Notes: generated by a model from the sequence alone, not told the origin. A stretch of DNA of 55,103 nucleotides from Minisyncoccota bacterium (GCA_003173865.1 PJMF01000021.1:1-55103), one strand, 5' to 3'; shown: positions 33,864 through 44,178, numbered from the stretch's first letter. Program-made: numbers and translations.

Positions 33864-35507
33864 ATGCTATCACTTACCAAAACATTTTCACAAATATACG
33901 CGGACTTGCGTGGTTATAATCTTGAGTCTTTTAAGAAAGATCTTAACGCCGGAATTGTGACAGGAATTATCGCGATTCCTTTGTCACTGGCATTGGCGAT
34001 TGCAACTGGTGTTCCGCCCATTGCTGGTTTATACACGGCGGCTATTGCTGGTTTCATTGCTTCAGTATTTGCCGGATCGCGTTTCAGCGTTTCTGGGCCG
34101 GCTGCAGCGATGGTTCCTGTCCTCGCAGCAATCATTCACCAGTATGGGATTGAGCAGTTGCCATTGATTGGGTTTATGGCGGGAATTTTTTTGATTATTC
34201 TCGGTTCGACTGGATTAGGTAGACTTGTGCGATACGTGCCGATGCCGGTCACGCTTGGTTTTACTGCAGGCGTTGCCATCAGTATTTTTACTGGCCAAAT
34301 TAATAGTTATTTAGGATTATCTGGCATTTCCGCACGAGAGACATTTCTGGAAAAAATGATTGAGACGGCGGCGCATCTGCAAACCACAAATAGTGCAACA
34401 GTGATCGTCGGCATTATTGCGCTTGCTATCCTGATTTTTGTCCCTAATATCAAAGCGCTCTCTAAAATCCCCGCGGCATTGATCGCAGTAATCGTTACCA
34501 CAATCTTGGTCTACTTCGTGCCGAGCTTTCATAGTGTGAAGACAATTGAGCAGTTTTATGGTGCAATTCGATTGGGATTTCCGCCACTGAGACCCATCAT
34601 ACTTTCTTTCAATCCCAACTTGATTGAAGCAGCTGCCAAAGTGGCGTTCTTAATCTCGATTGAGTCACTCTTGTGTGCGGCTGCGGCAGATAAGATGAGC
34701 AAAACGAAACACCTCTCAAACGTCGAGCTCATTGCGCAAGGAATTGCAAACATGGTCTGTCCGTTGTTTAGCGGTATTCCAGCCACAGGTGTGATTGCGC
34801 GCACAGGCACGGCGATTAAAAATGGTGCGACGAGTCGGGTGGCAGGAATTGTCCATGCAGTGTTAGTGATGTTGTTTTTACTGGTATTGGCGCCGTTGGG
34901 TGGGAAGATTCCTCTCACCACGTTGAGCGCTATTCTTTTTATTACTGCCTGGAAAATTAGTGAGATGAAAGAAATTCGGGCGGCAATTAGTAAAGCACCG
35001 AAATCTGATGTTGTTGTCTTGTTTGTGACATTACTCGTCACCGTCTTTTTCGATTTAACCATGGCGGTGGCAATTGGCATGTTTTTGGCAATGCTTGCTA
35101 TTTTCCGAAAACTCAGTACAGTGCATATCGAGAAAATTGGTAGTAGTGATTCCTACCTCAATAGCGAGCTGAGACAACTACTTAAGAAGAATAAGAGCGT
35201 GCTGTATTTAAATATTGAAGGGAATTTGTCAATGGGTTCTACCAGTTCACTGCTCGAACAAGTCCACATCACCAAAGACAAAAAAGTCCTGATGATCAGG
35301 CTCCGGGAGGTCCAGAATATTGATATGTCAGGTTTAGAAGCACTGGAAGAACTCATTGAAGAAGCAAAAAGTCTAGACTTGAAAGTCTACTTGAGCTCAA
35401 TCAGTCGCCGCATTGAGCCATATATCAAGAAGTTTGGGATTCTCCATCATGTTGATGGCCTATTTGCAAATACTGACGAGGTGATTGCACAGTTTGAGAA
35501 GTTGTAA
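33864..35507 (+). CDS. SulP-family anion transporter with C-terminal STAS domain
   Basis: NAGIVTGIIAIPLSLALAIATGVPPIAGLYTAAIAG, GSRFSVSGPAAAM, C-terminal STAS (VQNIDMSGLEALEELI). Confidence 0.95.
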   Translation: MLSLTKTFSQIYADLRGYNLESFKKDLNAGIVTGIIAIPLSLALAIATGVPPIAGLYTAAIAGFIASVFAGSRFSVSGPAAAMVPVLAAIIHQYGIEQLPLIGFMAGIFLIILGSTGLGRLVRYVPMPVTLGFTAGVAISIFTGQINSYLGLSGISARETFLEKMIETAAHLQTTNSATVIVGIIALAILIFVPNIKALSKIPAALIAVIVTTILVYFVPSFHSVKTIEQFYGAIRLGFPPLRPIILSFNPNLIEAAAKVAFLISIESLLCAAAADKMSKTKHLSNVELIAQGIANMVCPLFSGIPATGVIARTGTAIKNGATSRVAGIVHAVLVMLFLLVLAPLGGKIPLTTLSAILFITAWKISEMKEIRAAISKAPKSDVVVLFVTLLVTVFFDLTMAVAIGMFLAMLAIFRKLSTVHIEKIGSSDSYLNSELRQLLKKNKSVLYLNIEGNLSMGSTSSLLEQVHITKDKKVLMIRLREVQNIDMSGLEALEELIEEAKSLDLKVYLSSISRRIEPYIKKFGILHHVDGLFANTDEVIAQFEKL

Positions 35508-35586
35508 GAATTCAGGCGAGACTTTTTGATACAATTCGCTGCATGACCACATAGGCAGCAATACTTAATATTTTAAGGAAGAATCA

Positions 35587-36669
35587 ATGAACCTTTCCAT
35601 CGCCATCGTCGGCCTTCCGAACGTTGGTAAGTCCACATTATTTAATGCGCTCCTCAAGCAGCAAGTTGCTTTGGCCGCGAACTATCCGTTTGCAACGATC
35701 GAGCCGAATGTAGGTGTGGTACCGGTTCCAGACGCCCGTCTCCAAACACTCGCAGATCTGGTTCACTCCAAAAAAATTGTGCCAGCGGTGGTGGAGTTTG
35801 TTGATATTGCTGGTCTGGTCAAAGGGGCGGCGCAAGGAGCTGGACTCGGCAACCAATTTTTATCTCATATTCGCGAAACATTGGCGGTTTGCCATGTATT
35901 GCGGGCGTTTACTGATCCCGATATCATTCGCGAAGGAAGTGTTGACCCGAAGGCCGATTTGGAAACTATTCGCACTGAGTTGCAGCTGGCTGATCTGAGT
36001 ACATTAGAGAAACAAAAACCACCAAAAGGAGCTTTAAATCAATCCGAAGCAAAACGTTGGAGCACGGTTGATAAATTCAAAGCAACGCTTAACGAGGGCA
36101 AGCAGCTTCGGGTTGCGATTGCAGATGCGGATGAGGCGCTCATCGCCAAAGAACTCTCTTTGCTCACGTCCAAACGTGAACTTTTTGTGTTAAACATTGA
36201 TGAAGCGCAGATTGCGCAGCAGCAGCACTTTGTCCAAAAATTTTCTGAAGAACTAAACGTCGAGCCATCTCAAATTGTCGTAGTGAGTGCCAAAATTGAA
36301 AGTGAGCTGGCCTCCCTCAGTGAAGAAGATCAAAAGCTGTATCTTGCGGATCTAGGATTGAATGAAAGTGGTCTCGATCGCCTCATTCGCGCCGCGTATC
36401 AAACACTTGCTTTACAGAGTTTTCTGACCGCTGGCGAACAAGAAGTCCGCGCGTGGACTATTCGCGTTGGCTCGACGGCAGTTGAGGCAGCTGGGGAAAT
36501 TCACACTGACTTCATGAAAAAATTTATTAAAGCGAATATTGTGAAGTACGCGGACTTTATCTCGGCAGGTGGTTGGAAGGGCGCCAAAGAAACCGGCAAA
36601 ATGCGCCAAGAGGGCCGCGACTATGTTATGCAAGAAGGGGATGTGGTAGAGTTTATGATTGGGGGGTAA
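35587..36669 (+). CDS. ychF: Redox-regulated ATPase YchF/OLA1
   Basis: IAIVGLPNVGKSTLFNALLKQQVALAANYPFATIEPNVG, VEFVDIAGLVKGAAQGAGLGNQFLSHIRE. Confidence 0.97.
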   Translation: MNLSIAIVGLPNVGKSTLFNALLKQQVALAANYPFATIEPNVGVVPVPDARLQTLADLVHSKKIVPAVVEFVDIAGLVKGAAQGAGLGNQFLSHIRETLAVCHVLRAFTDPDIIREGSVDPKADLETIRTELQLADLSTLEKQKPPKGALNQSEAKRWSTVDKFKATLNEGKQLRVAIADADEALIAKELSLLTSKRELFVLNIDEAQIAQQQHFVQKFSEELNVEPSQIVVVSAKIESELASLSEEDQKLYLADLGLNESGLDRLIRAAYQTLALQSFLTAGEQEVRAWTIRVGSTAVEAAGEIHTDFMKKFIKANIVKYADFISAGGWKGAKETGKMRQEGRDYVMQEGDVVEFMIGG

Positions 36670-36683
36670 GTAGAAAAAAGCTT

Positions 36684-38183
36684 ATGGATATAGTTTCTCC
36701 AAGTTTGGAACGATCACGACAAACAAAAGTGCCGAGAGAATCAAGTGCCAATGGATTAAAGGGCATTTTAAACAAAATCTTAGAAAAAAAACACCAACCT
36801 GAGCAACAAAAGTTAAATGCCTCTAACATGTTTGATTCAGTGAGGCGTTTAAATGCTGGAGTGCAAGCAGACATTCTTGTTGTTCGCGCAAAAAAAGATT
36901 TTTCCGCATTGAATATAAAGGCTGGGCAGGAGTATGTCCTTAAAGTGCCGAAAATTCAGGGCCTAGACCCAACTGAAGCTAAATTATTTAACGAAGTTTT
37001 GCTTAACGAATACAATTTGATGAAAGGTTTGAAAAAAAAGCACGTCCTTCCCGTAATGGGCACTTTCCTAACCAAAGAAACTGGTTTGCGAAGTCTGCTG
37101 ATGGAGTATATCAAGCCACCAGAAGGAATGACGTTTACTAATGCACTAGAAAAAGCAAAAAAAGAGAGAAGAAATATCAAAGAGCCGCTTTTTCCTTCTG
37201 CAGATTTGGTTAAGATGGTACGATTTGCGGCAGAATCAATTCATTATTTATGGGATGAAAACATCAATCACCGCGATATAAAGCCAGATAATTTGTTTGC
37301 TATTCGTGATAAAGATAGAAATATTATTGGAGTTGTAATTGCTGATTTTGGGATGGCAATGAGAGGGAGTGAGGATCTTTTTACTGTTTTACCAGGTACG
37401 CGCGAGTATTCTTCGCCCGAAGTTATTAAGGATGCAAATAAAAGAGAAATAATCATCAGTGCAAAGGATGCTGAAAAAAATCCATTACAAGCCTGGTTTG
37501 AGGATGAATCGCAGAGTCAAGTTCCCACTATTTCCCATCGACCAGCTAAGAGAGAGGTAATGATGGACGAAAATAATCCTTTATATGATTCTTTCTTTCC
37601 ACAAAGCGAAGAATCAATATTGCCTGATAGACAAGTTTCCCAGAATCAAAAGCAAATAGTCGCTGAACCACTTGAACCTGAACTTCCCGAATCAGATACG
37701 GAAAGCAAAGACGTCTATGCTCTCGCTGTGATAACCTATGAGCTTGTGATGGGAACATATCTGTATAAGGATATGGCGACATTGCCAAATCCTTATACTC
37801 CTGATCAACTTGCTGCAGTAATAAGAGGTTTTTCGGTTGATGAGGCTAAACTTGAGCAAGTTCTCGCCGCGAAAACTAATCGAGAATTTGCTCGTGAGGT
37901 TGCGCCGGTGTTGACAAAGGCGTTGAGCCGAAAACCTGAAGAAAGATACTCAACATGTACTAAGTTCGCACGTGCATTTGAACTAGCAGTAATGCGTAGT
38001 GAGGAAGCAAAAGATCAAGCTATAGAAGCTTCAAGAATCTCCAGAGAAAAATTTTATCAAAAATGGTTGAGTAGATTTAATCGTTCTAAAGAAAAAAGTG
38101 AAAAAGAAATCGCTAGTCAAACTAGAGGAAAACGTTACAAACAATTGATGAATGATTGGTTTTCTGCACAAAACTCAAACTAA
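36684..38183 (+). CDS. Hanks-type Ser/Thr protein kinase
   Basis: HRDIKPDNLFAI, VIADFGMAM, GTREYSSPEV, DVYALAVITYELVMG; ATG after aaaaaagctt preferred over the ORF start at 36573. Confidence 0.85.
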   Translation: MDIVSPSLERSRQTKVPRESSANGLKGILNKILEKKHQPEQQKLNASNMFDSVRRLNAGVQADILVVRAKKDFSALNIKAGQEYVLKVPKIQGLDPTEAKLFNEVLLNEYNLMKGLKKKHVLPVMGTFLTKETGLRSLLMEYIKPPEGMTFTNALEKAKKERRNIKEPLFPSADLVKMVRFAAESIHYLWDENINHRDIKPDNLFAIRDKDRNIIGVVIADFGMAMRGSEDLFTVLPGTREYSSPEVIKDANKREIIISAKDAEKNPLQAWFEDESQSQVPTISHRPAKREVMMDENNPLYDSFFPQSEESILPDRQVSQNQKQIVAEPLEPELPESDTESKDVYALAVITYELVMGTYLYKDMATLPNPYTPDQLAAVIRGFSVDEAKLEQVLAAKTNREFAREVAPVLTKALSRKPEERYSTCTKFARAFELAVMRSEEAKDQAIEASRISREKFYQKWLSRFNRSKEKSEKEIASQTRGKRYKQLMNDWFSAQNSN

Positions 38184-38185
38184 AC

Positions 38186-39442
38186 CTACTTCCTCACCAA
38201 CTTATACCCCCTCGTGATTACGGTGACGATCTTGAACTTGCCTTGTTGAGCACTCAATTTGGCGCGCACGCGCGAAACGAGGCGATCAATTGACCAATCC
38301 GAGACACCCAGCTCAACTTCGTCGGGCCAGACTTTCTCAATGATCAGGTCGCGCTCAACGAGCTCACCTTCATGTTCTTTCAACAAAGAGAAGAGAAGAT
38401 ACTCTTTTTTCGTCATTTCAAGATTTGAGGGTGATTTTGTCTGGAAAAGATGATCGAGATAAGTTTTAAATAATGCGCTAAAAAGATGCGTTTTCCCATT
38501 TTTCACCAACACCCCTGTGTCCCATAAATACTTCGCATCTTGGATCTGCATATTCTCGAGTGCAGTTTGTTCTTCTTTGGTGAAAGATGTAAAAATTTCT
38601 TCGGAGAGCAAACGAATTTCTTCGTCTTGTCCCAAGGAAAGGAGGAGATTTTTTTGTTTTGAAAGTGAAGAGTCATTTTTTAAAGCAATCAGACTCAGAT
38701 AAAGAAACTGAACGTGTCCACCAGCGAGTTCAAGCAGCGTGTTACTTAAAATGGGGTCCAGCTTCAAGTCATGTCTCTCTTGAAAAGTCGAAAGGATGAT
38801 TTTGAGATCTTCAGTTTGGGCGGGTTTCAGATACATTTCGTGCAAAAAGCCTGAGGTTGCTGTGCGTGTAAACACATTTGGCATTAAATCTGAGAGAGGA
38901 CGATAACTGGTAAAAACATACGAGAGATGTTGCTCACCATCACGCAAACCTTGCAAGTTTGCAAGAAACTCTGGCGTAATAACATCTTGAAGCCGATCAA
39001 AACGCAAGAAAAACAACGTTAAGTAATGACCTTGTTTCATGATTAAGCCGAGCAACTTGCGAATAGATTCCAGTGTAAAAAACGGATCACTTAACTGTAT
39101 GCTTTGAGTGAACGTAGCTTGGCTTTGCACCTTGATGTCATCAGGAAACTCACCTTCTTCAATTGTGTCGACGATTCTTTTCAGCGTAAGCATCCAAAAA
39201 GCAAACAGCGTTTTTTCTACCAGATTATTAAAATCAATAACGATGAAAAGGTGCTTCGTATCGTGGAGATATGTTTGTTTCACACCTGGATTATTTAGGA
39301 AAAAACGCAAAAAATTGCTGATTCCCACCCGCTTCATGCCAATCAAGGAAACAGAGTTGTGGTGACTCAGATGTTCGCCGAGAGTCTTGGCATCTGCTGC
39401 CCGGAACGAGAGCGGATAGTGAGACTCTATAATTGAATTCAT
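38186..39442 (-). CDS. ATPase-like protein with C-terminal OmpR-type winged helix
   Basis: C-term KKEYLLFSLLKEHEGELVERDLIIEKVWPDEVELGVSDWSIDRLVSRVRAKL...GYKLVRK; N-terminal P-loop-like SLIGMKRVGISNFLRFF. Confidence 0.8.
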   Translation of the reverse strand: MNSIIESHYPLSFRAADAKTLGEHLSHHNSVSLIGMKRVGISNFLRFFLNNPGVKQTYLHDTKHLFIVIDFNNLVEKTLFAFWMLTLKRIVDTIEEGEFPDDIKVQSQATFTQSIQLSDPFFTLESIRKLLGLIMKQGHYLTLFFLRFDRLQDVITPEFLANLQGLRDGEQHLSYVFTSYRPLSDLMPNVFTRTATSGFLHEMYLKPAQTEDLKIILSTFQERHDLKLDPILSNTLLELAGGHVQFLYLSLIALKNDSSLSKQKNLLLSLGQDEEIRLLSEEIFTSFTKEEQTALENMQIQDAKYLWDTGVLVKNGKTHLFSALFKTYLDHLFQTKSPSNLEMTKKEYLLFSLLKEHEGELVERDLIIEKVWPDEVELGVSDWSIDRLVSRVRAKLSAQQGKFKIVTVITRGYKLVRK

Positions 39443-39619
39443 GGCTGTTGATTGTACTCCAAACTGGATCAAATAGCGAATAGGCCGAGCGCATGAGGCC
39501 CTGTCAGACAGTTGTCAGTTGTTTGTGGTGAGGAGGTCAAGCTGATGGAAAAAATTGACATAAGATACTAACTACATTCAAATTATTTGAAATTGCTCAA
39601 ACCAATTGGAAAGGAAGAT

Positions 39620-39928
39620 ATGAATTTAACAGAAATGGCTTTAATGAAACAACGAGGCTTGAAAGATCTTAATTCTAAAAAAGGAAGACAAGAAACGGGT
39701 CATGATTCTTTTATTGCAGATGAGAGTGTTGTTGTTACTCCTGATCGAGTCATAAGCATAATTAACGAAGCAGCATTAAGAGGTCTTTATGTTGCAAACA
39801 TTGAGTATGTTGACGCCAGTACACAGGTATCGACAGAAAAAGGCCAATTAGTAAAAGTAACGTTTACTAGTCAAGAAAAAAATGTTTTTGATGGCGTCAA
39901 TATAGACGATCATCAAGAACCTCAATAA
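39620..39928 (+). CDS. hypothetical protein
   Basis: ORF upstream of galE; probable start MNLTEMALMK with gaaggaagat upstream. Confidence 0.5.
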   Translation: MNLTEMALMKQRGLKDLNSKKGRQETGHDSFIADESVVVTPDRVISIINEAALRGLYVANIEYVDASTQVSTEKGQLVKVTFTSQEKNVFDGVNIDDHQEPQ

Positions 39929-39965
39929 ATTTCTTTCAGCATAAACATGCTACAATGACCGAATT

Positions 39966-40952
39966 ATGAATGTTCTTGTGACTGGTGGAGCTGGATACAT
40001 TGGCAGCGTTACAACTGCTCAGTTAGTTGAAGCAGGACATCAAGTTGTTGTTTACGATAACTTAAGTCACGGTCATCGCGATGCCGTTCACAAAGATGCA
40101 CGGCTCATTGAAGGCGATATTGCCGATCAAACAAAGTTACAACAAGTTTTTCGTGAACATAAAATTGAAGCGGTCATGCACTTCGCCGCGATTATTGAAG
40201 CTGGTGAAAGCATGAAAGTACCTGAAAAGTATTTTCGTAACAACACCACGAGCACATTTGCTTTACTGGAAACGATGCTGGCAGAAGGAATAAATAAATT
40301 TGTTTTTTCTTCTACTGCTGCTGTGTATGGAAATCCAGAAACAACGCCCATTCGAGAAGATGCTACGCTCCAGCCAATCAATGCATACGGTGCTTCAAAG
40401 CATTTAGTAGAACAAGTGCTGGCTTGGTACAACCAAGTGCACGGTTTTCGTTACGCAGCTTTACGTTACTTTAATGCGTGCGGATCAACGGCAAACTTAG
40501 GCGAACATCACCAGCCAGAATCGCACTTAATTCCACTCGCAATTCAAGCCACACTTGGCAAAAGAGAAAAACTAAAGTTATTTGGTAGTGATTATCCAAC
40601 CAAAGACGGAACTTGTGTCAGAGATTATGTGCATGTATCGGATTTGGCAGATGCTCATTTGCGCGCCCTCAATGCACTGGAAACTCAAGAAAAAGGAAAA
40701 TTAATTTATAATCTCGGCAGTCAGTCTGGTTTTAGTAATAAAGAAGTGATCGAAGCAGTAGGAAAAGTCATGGGAATGCCAGTTCCTTGGGAAGAAGCAC
40801 CTCGACGTGATGGTGATCCAGCAACGCTCATTGCCAGTTCCGAAAAAATTCAAAAAGAACTCGGCTGGAAGCCTCGTTACACAGACATTGCGGAAATTAT
40901 CTCAACTGCGTACGAGTGGTTTCAGAAACATCCCAACGGATATCAAAATTGA
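39966..40952 (+). CDS. galE: UDP-glucose 4-epimerase
   Basis: MNVLVTGGAGYIGSVTTAQLVEAGHQVVVYDNLSHGH, YGASKHLVEQ, DYPTKDGTCVRDYVHVSDLADAH. Confidence 0.95.
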   Translation: MNVLVTGGAGYIGSVTTAQLVEAGHQVVVYDNLSHGHRDAVHKDARLIEGDIADQTKLQQVFREHKIEAVMHFAAIIEAGESMKVPEKYFRNNTTSTFALLETMLAEGINKFVFSSTAAVYGNPETTPIREDATLQPINAYGASKHLVEQVLAWYNQVHGFRYAALRYFNACGSTANLGEHHQPESHLIPLAIQATLGKREKLKLFGSDYPTKDGTCVRDYVHVSDLADAHLRALNALETQEKGKLIYNLGSQSGFSNKEVIEAVGKVMGMPVPWEEAPRRDGDPATLIASSEKIQKELGWKPRYTDIAEIISTAYEWFQKHPNGYQN

Positions 40953-40969
40953 TGTTACTGTGTAACTCC

Positions 40970-41992
40970 TTAAATAAGCGCTTTTAATTGTTGCGTTGCT
41001 TCTTCCGGTGTTAAATCTCTCTGCGCTTGTGCCAGCATTTCGTAACCGACCATGAATTTTTTTACGGTTGCCGAACGGAGTAACGGTGGATAGTAGTGTG
41101 CGTGGAGTTGCCAGTGAGCATTTTCCTGATTATTAAATGGTGCAAAGTGCCATCCCATTGAGTACGGCATAGAAGTCTCGAAGAGACGATCGTACGCGAT
41201 TAAAAGTTTTTGCGTCATCTCTGCAAGGCTAGTGATTTGATCGTTGGTCAATGCAGTCATGTTAGAAATGTGAAACTTTGGCAGGACCATGGTTTCAAAT
41301 GGCCAAGTTGCCCAAAACGGAACGATTACCGCCCACTCATTATTTTCTGTCACGACGCGCTCTTTTTTATTTAACTCACTCTCTAAGTAATTAACAAGAA
41401 GTGGAGAAGAATGTTTCTCAAAGTATATTTTTTGATTTTCATCTTCGCGAGCTAATTCATTTGGGACAAAGTTACTTGCCCACACTTGACCGTGAGGATG
41501 AGGATTGGAACAGCCCATCAGAGCACCTTTATTTTCAAACACTTGTACCCAGTGATGTTGAGTTTTTAATTCATTCATTTGATTGATAAATGCTGAAATT
41601 GTTTGGAAAATTTGTTCCGGAGTCATCTGCGCCAATGTGAGATCGTGACGTGGTGAAAAACAAACAACTTTGCAGGCTCCATGCACAGCTTCAGCGTTAA
41701 AAAGCGCGTCACTTTCTGACTGTTCTATTGAAACTGAGTCACCACTTTCATCACGCATCGCGGGATAGTCATTTTGAAAAACGAATGTAGATGTATATTG
41801 AGGATTTTTTTCACCACTGGCGCGAGTATTTCCTGGACATAAATTACAGTTTGGATCGTGGGTGGGCTGCTGTTCTGTTTGCGCAGTTTCTTGTTTGCCA
41901 TTCCAAGGACGTTTGGTGCGACCTGGAGAAACCAAGATCCACTCATTTTTTAAAGGGTTAAAACGGCGATGCGGTTGGGTCAAAAGCAACAT
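40970..41992 (-). CDS. galT: Galactose-1-phosphate uridylyltransferase-like
   Basis: RRFNPLKNEWILVSPGRTKRPW, NPQYTSTFVFQNDYPA, MGCSNPHPHGQVWAS, HAHYYPPLLRS. Confidence 0.92.
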   Translation of the reverse strand: MLLLTQPHRRFNPLKNEWILVSPGRTKRPWNGKQETAQTEQQPTHDPNCNLCPGNTRASGEKNPQYTSTFVFQNDYPAMRDESGDSVSIEQSESDALFNAEAVHGACKVVCFSPRHDLTLAQMTPEQIFQTISAFINQMNELKTQHHWVQVFENKGALMGCSNPHPHGQVWASNFVPNELAREDENQKIYFEKHSSPLLVNYLESELNKKERVVTENNEWAVIVPFWATWPFETMVLPKFHISNMTALTNDQITSLAEMTQKLLIAYDRLFETSMPYSMGWHFAPFNNQENAHWQLHAHYYPPLLRSATVKKFMVGYEMLAQAQRDLTPEEATQQLKALI

Positions 41993-42122
41993 AATTCAAG
42001 CTAATATAGCATAATTTTTTCTTGAAGAACTGACACACAAAAAAGCATTCGTCAGCTGAATGTCTGATTGACGTTTGGTTACAGTCAAGCTTGGTGCTAT
42101 GAGGAATAGCTACAATGCCCTC

Positions 42123-43712
42123 ATGAATCTAGAAAGAGTGGGGCAAAGAAGTCGGAAAGATTTGCCAAATGATATGAACCGGGATCCAGTTGATGCCGTC
42201 ATCTTCGACATTTTAACGTTAACTGCGGGAAAGGGACCTCGTTCTCAGATCATAAAAGCAGCTCTGGGTTTGGAAAGTATTTTAAGAAGTCATGAAGTTC
42301 CTGCGTACTGCATTGAGACGAAAACAAACACAAATGGATATCATGAGTATTTGCCGACACCAATTGTCCAAGTCGACTTGACCCAAAAAGATATTCCCGA
42401 GACATTTGCAGCGGTTGAAGGTGGATATATCGATGCAATAGGAACAATTCTGCGAGAAAAAGGTAAAGTGGTTGACGGGAAAATAGTACTTACAGTTGGA
42501 GTTGCATCTGTGGGATATGAAGCATTTTCATCTTTTGGCGTCAATCGCGCAATTGAGTACTGGAATACACAAGAAATCGATGGTTTGCCAATTCAAGTGC
42601 GCGCAGTCGTAGTTAACTTTGATAGTACTTTTCACAGTGGACAAGAACCACTTACAGAGACAGATCCTGCTGGATATCCCTTGGACTCATGTAGTCCTGA
42701 AGCATATACAGGTCAGCATATCCAAACTTGGCAGTTGGCAGTAAATTCGTTTGCTCCTACTGCAGAAATTTTAAGTGATGCAGCTGGAGAAGATACGATT
42801 ATTGCGGGAGTTTCCCATCCATTTCACCGAGCACTCCAGGAAGAATTGATTTCACACAGGGATATCTCAAAAAGTGATGCCAGGAAAGTACTCGCTGATG
42901 TGTATCAATCGGGAGGGATGTGTCAGGATTATATTGATCTCATGTTGAGTGAAGAAACAGTTGTCATTAATCTGATGGCAAATCAGGAGTATTTTACCGG
43001 AATACAAGGAACAGGGAGAAAATTTCTGACTGATGAACAGCATCAAGATGTGCAGATAAAATCTGAAAAAGTTGTCCAGGGTCTTTTATTAGTTGCTCAA
43101 CGGTTAAATGGATCGAGAAATGACAAACAAAAACCTATTCTTGTTTTTGCAGCTCCAGGATTTGTAGAAATTGCAGAAAGAATTAAAGCAGAGAATCTTG
43201 GGTATGGAGGATTATTAGCCCACTTAGTTGATCAGGATGAGCAATATAGAGATTTATCTCCAACTGAAAAAAATGCAGTCATCGCAGAAATTCGTCAAAG
43301 TATTAACGAGACGGTAACGTTTATTCCTCAGCCAGGTGTGTTACCCGATCAAATGAAGTATGTATACCGGGCAAGTGATGCGTTACTCATGCGGACCACT
43401 CAGATGAATAGTATGCCAGAAGCGGTATTAATGGGCAAATCACCACTTATCGTTAATATGCCTGGCCATAACTTTATGCACTCGGATAGGGCAGATGAGT
43501 ACTTCGGTGAACAAGGCGGGATTTCGTTTGACCAAGACTTAAGACCAGAAGGGATTGCGTTTGCGCTTTTATGTTTGCTAAATAATCCGCGTCACATTGT
43601 TGAAAAGCGCATTAGTCCCAAGTATGAAGATCTTTTCCGCCAAGCTGACGAATCAGAAAGTACGAATTTTTTTGCCGTCATGGCCTACGCTTTTGGCATT
43701 TCCATGGTATAA
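42123..43712 (+). CDS. hypothetical protein with GT-B glycosyltransferase-like C-terminus
   Basis: MKYVYRASDALLMRTTQMNSMPEAVLMGKSPLIVNMPGHNF resembles the donor-binding end of GT-B enzymes; located beside galE/galT. Confidence 0.5.
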   Translation: MNLERVGQRSRKDLPNDMNRDPVDAVIFDILTLTAGKGPRSQIIKAALGLESILRSHEVPAYCIETKTNTNGYHEYLPTPIVQVDLTQKDIPETFAAVEGGYIDAIGTILREKGKVVDGKIVLTVGVASVGYEAFSSFGVNRAIEYWNTQEIDGLPIQVRAVVVNFDSTFHSGQEPLTETDPAGYPLDSCSPEAYTGQHIQTWQLAVNSFAPTAEILSDAAGEDTIIAGVSHPFHRALQEELISHRDISKSDARKVLADVYQSGGMCQDYIDLMLSEETVVINLMANQEYFTGIQGTGRKFLTDEQHQDVQIKSEKVVQGLLLVAQRLNGSRNDKQKPILVFAAPGFVEIAERIKAENLGYGGLLAHLVDQDEQYRDLSPTEKNAVIAEIRQSINETVTFIPQPGVLPDQMKYVYRASDALLMRTTQMNSMPEAVLMGKSPLIVNMPGHNFMHSDRADEYFGEQGGISFDQDLRPEGIAFALLCLLNNPRHIVEKRISPKYEDLFRQADESESTNFFAVMAYAFGISMV

Positions 43713-43785
43713 TTCCATTGACTTGTCTTCTCTCCGCAAACGCGGCCAGAGATCCAATTTATCCTAGACAAGCAGAAAGGAACAC

Positions 43786-44151
43786 ATGGATACTTCTCCG
43801 AAAGAAGTTCTTGTACGTGTGTATGAACTTACATATCTTATCCCAGGCGGGATGAGCGATCAAGACGTCGAAAAAGTCCGCGCAACTGTCGAAGCGATTC
43901 TCAAAAAAGCCAAGGCAGAGATTGTTGCCGTCGAAGATTGGGGCAAAAAACCCCTCGCGTATGTCATCACACACGAAGGCAAGAAACAAAGTGATGCAAC
44001 CTATACGCACGTGATCTCCAAGCTTGAGACGCTCAAAGCTCCAGCTGTTGAACGTGAAGTTGCACTACAACCTCAAGTGATGAGACATCTCATGCTTGCA
44101 GTTGACGAGAAGGAACAAGCAAAAACTGCCACGGCTGCAAAAGCCGAGTAA
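43786..44151 (+). CDS. rpsF: 30S ribosomal protein S6
   Basis: VYELTYLIPGGMSDQDVEKV, WGKKPLAYVITHEGKK, LQPQVMRHLML; precedes ssb and rpsR. Confidence 0.92.
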   Translation: MDTSPKEVLVRVYELTYLIPGGMSDQDVEKVRATVEAILKKAKAEIVAVEDWGKKPLAYVITHEGKKQSDATYTHVISKLETLKAPAVEREVALQPQVMRHLMLAVDEKEQAKTATAAKAE

Positions 44152-44159
44152 TAATTAGA

Positions 44160-44178
44160 ACGCGCGCGGAGCGCGCGT
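44160..44178. repeat. GC-rich palindromic hairpin
   Basis: ACGCGCGC-GGA-GCGCGCGT perfect arms in the rpsF-ssb gap. Confidence 0.6.

Noticed and set aside
34556-35080. 174-aa minus-strand ORF inside the SulP gene
   Set aside because: Shadow ORF produced by the codon bias of a hydrophobic protein.
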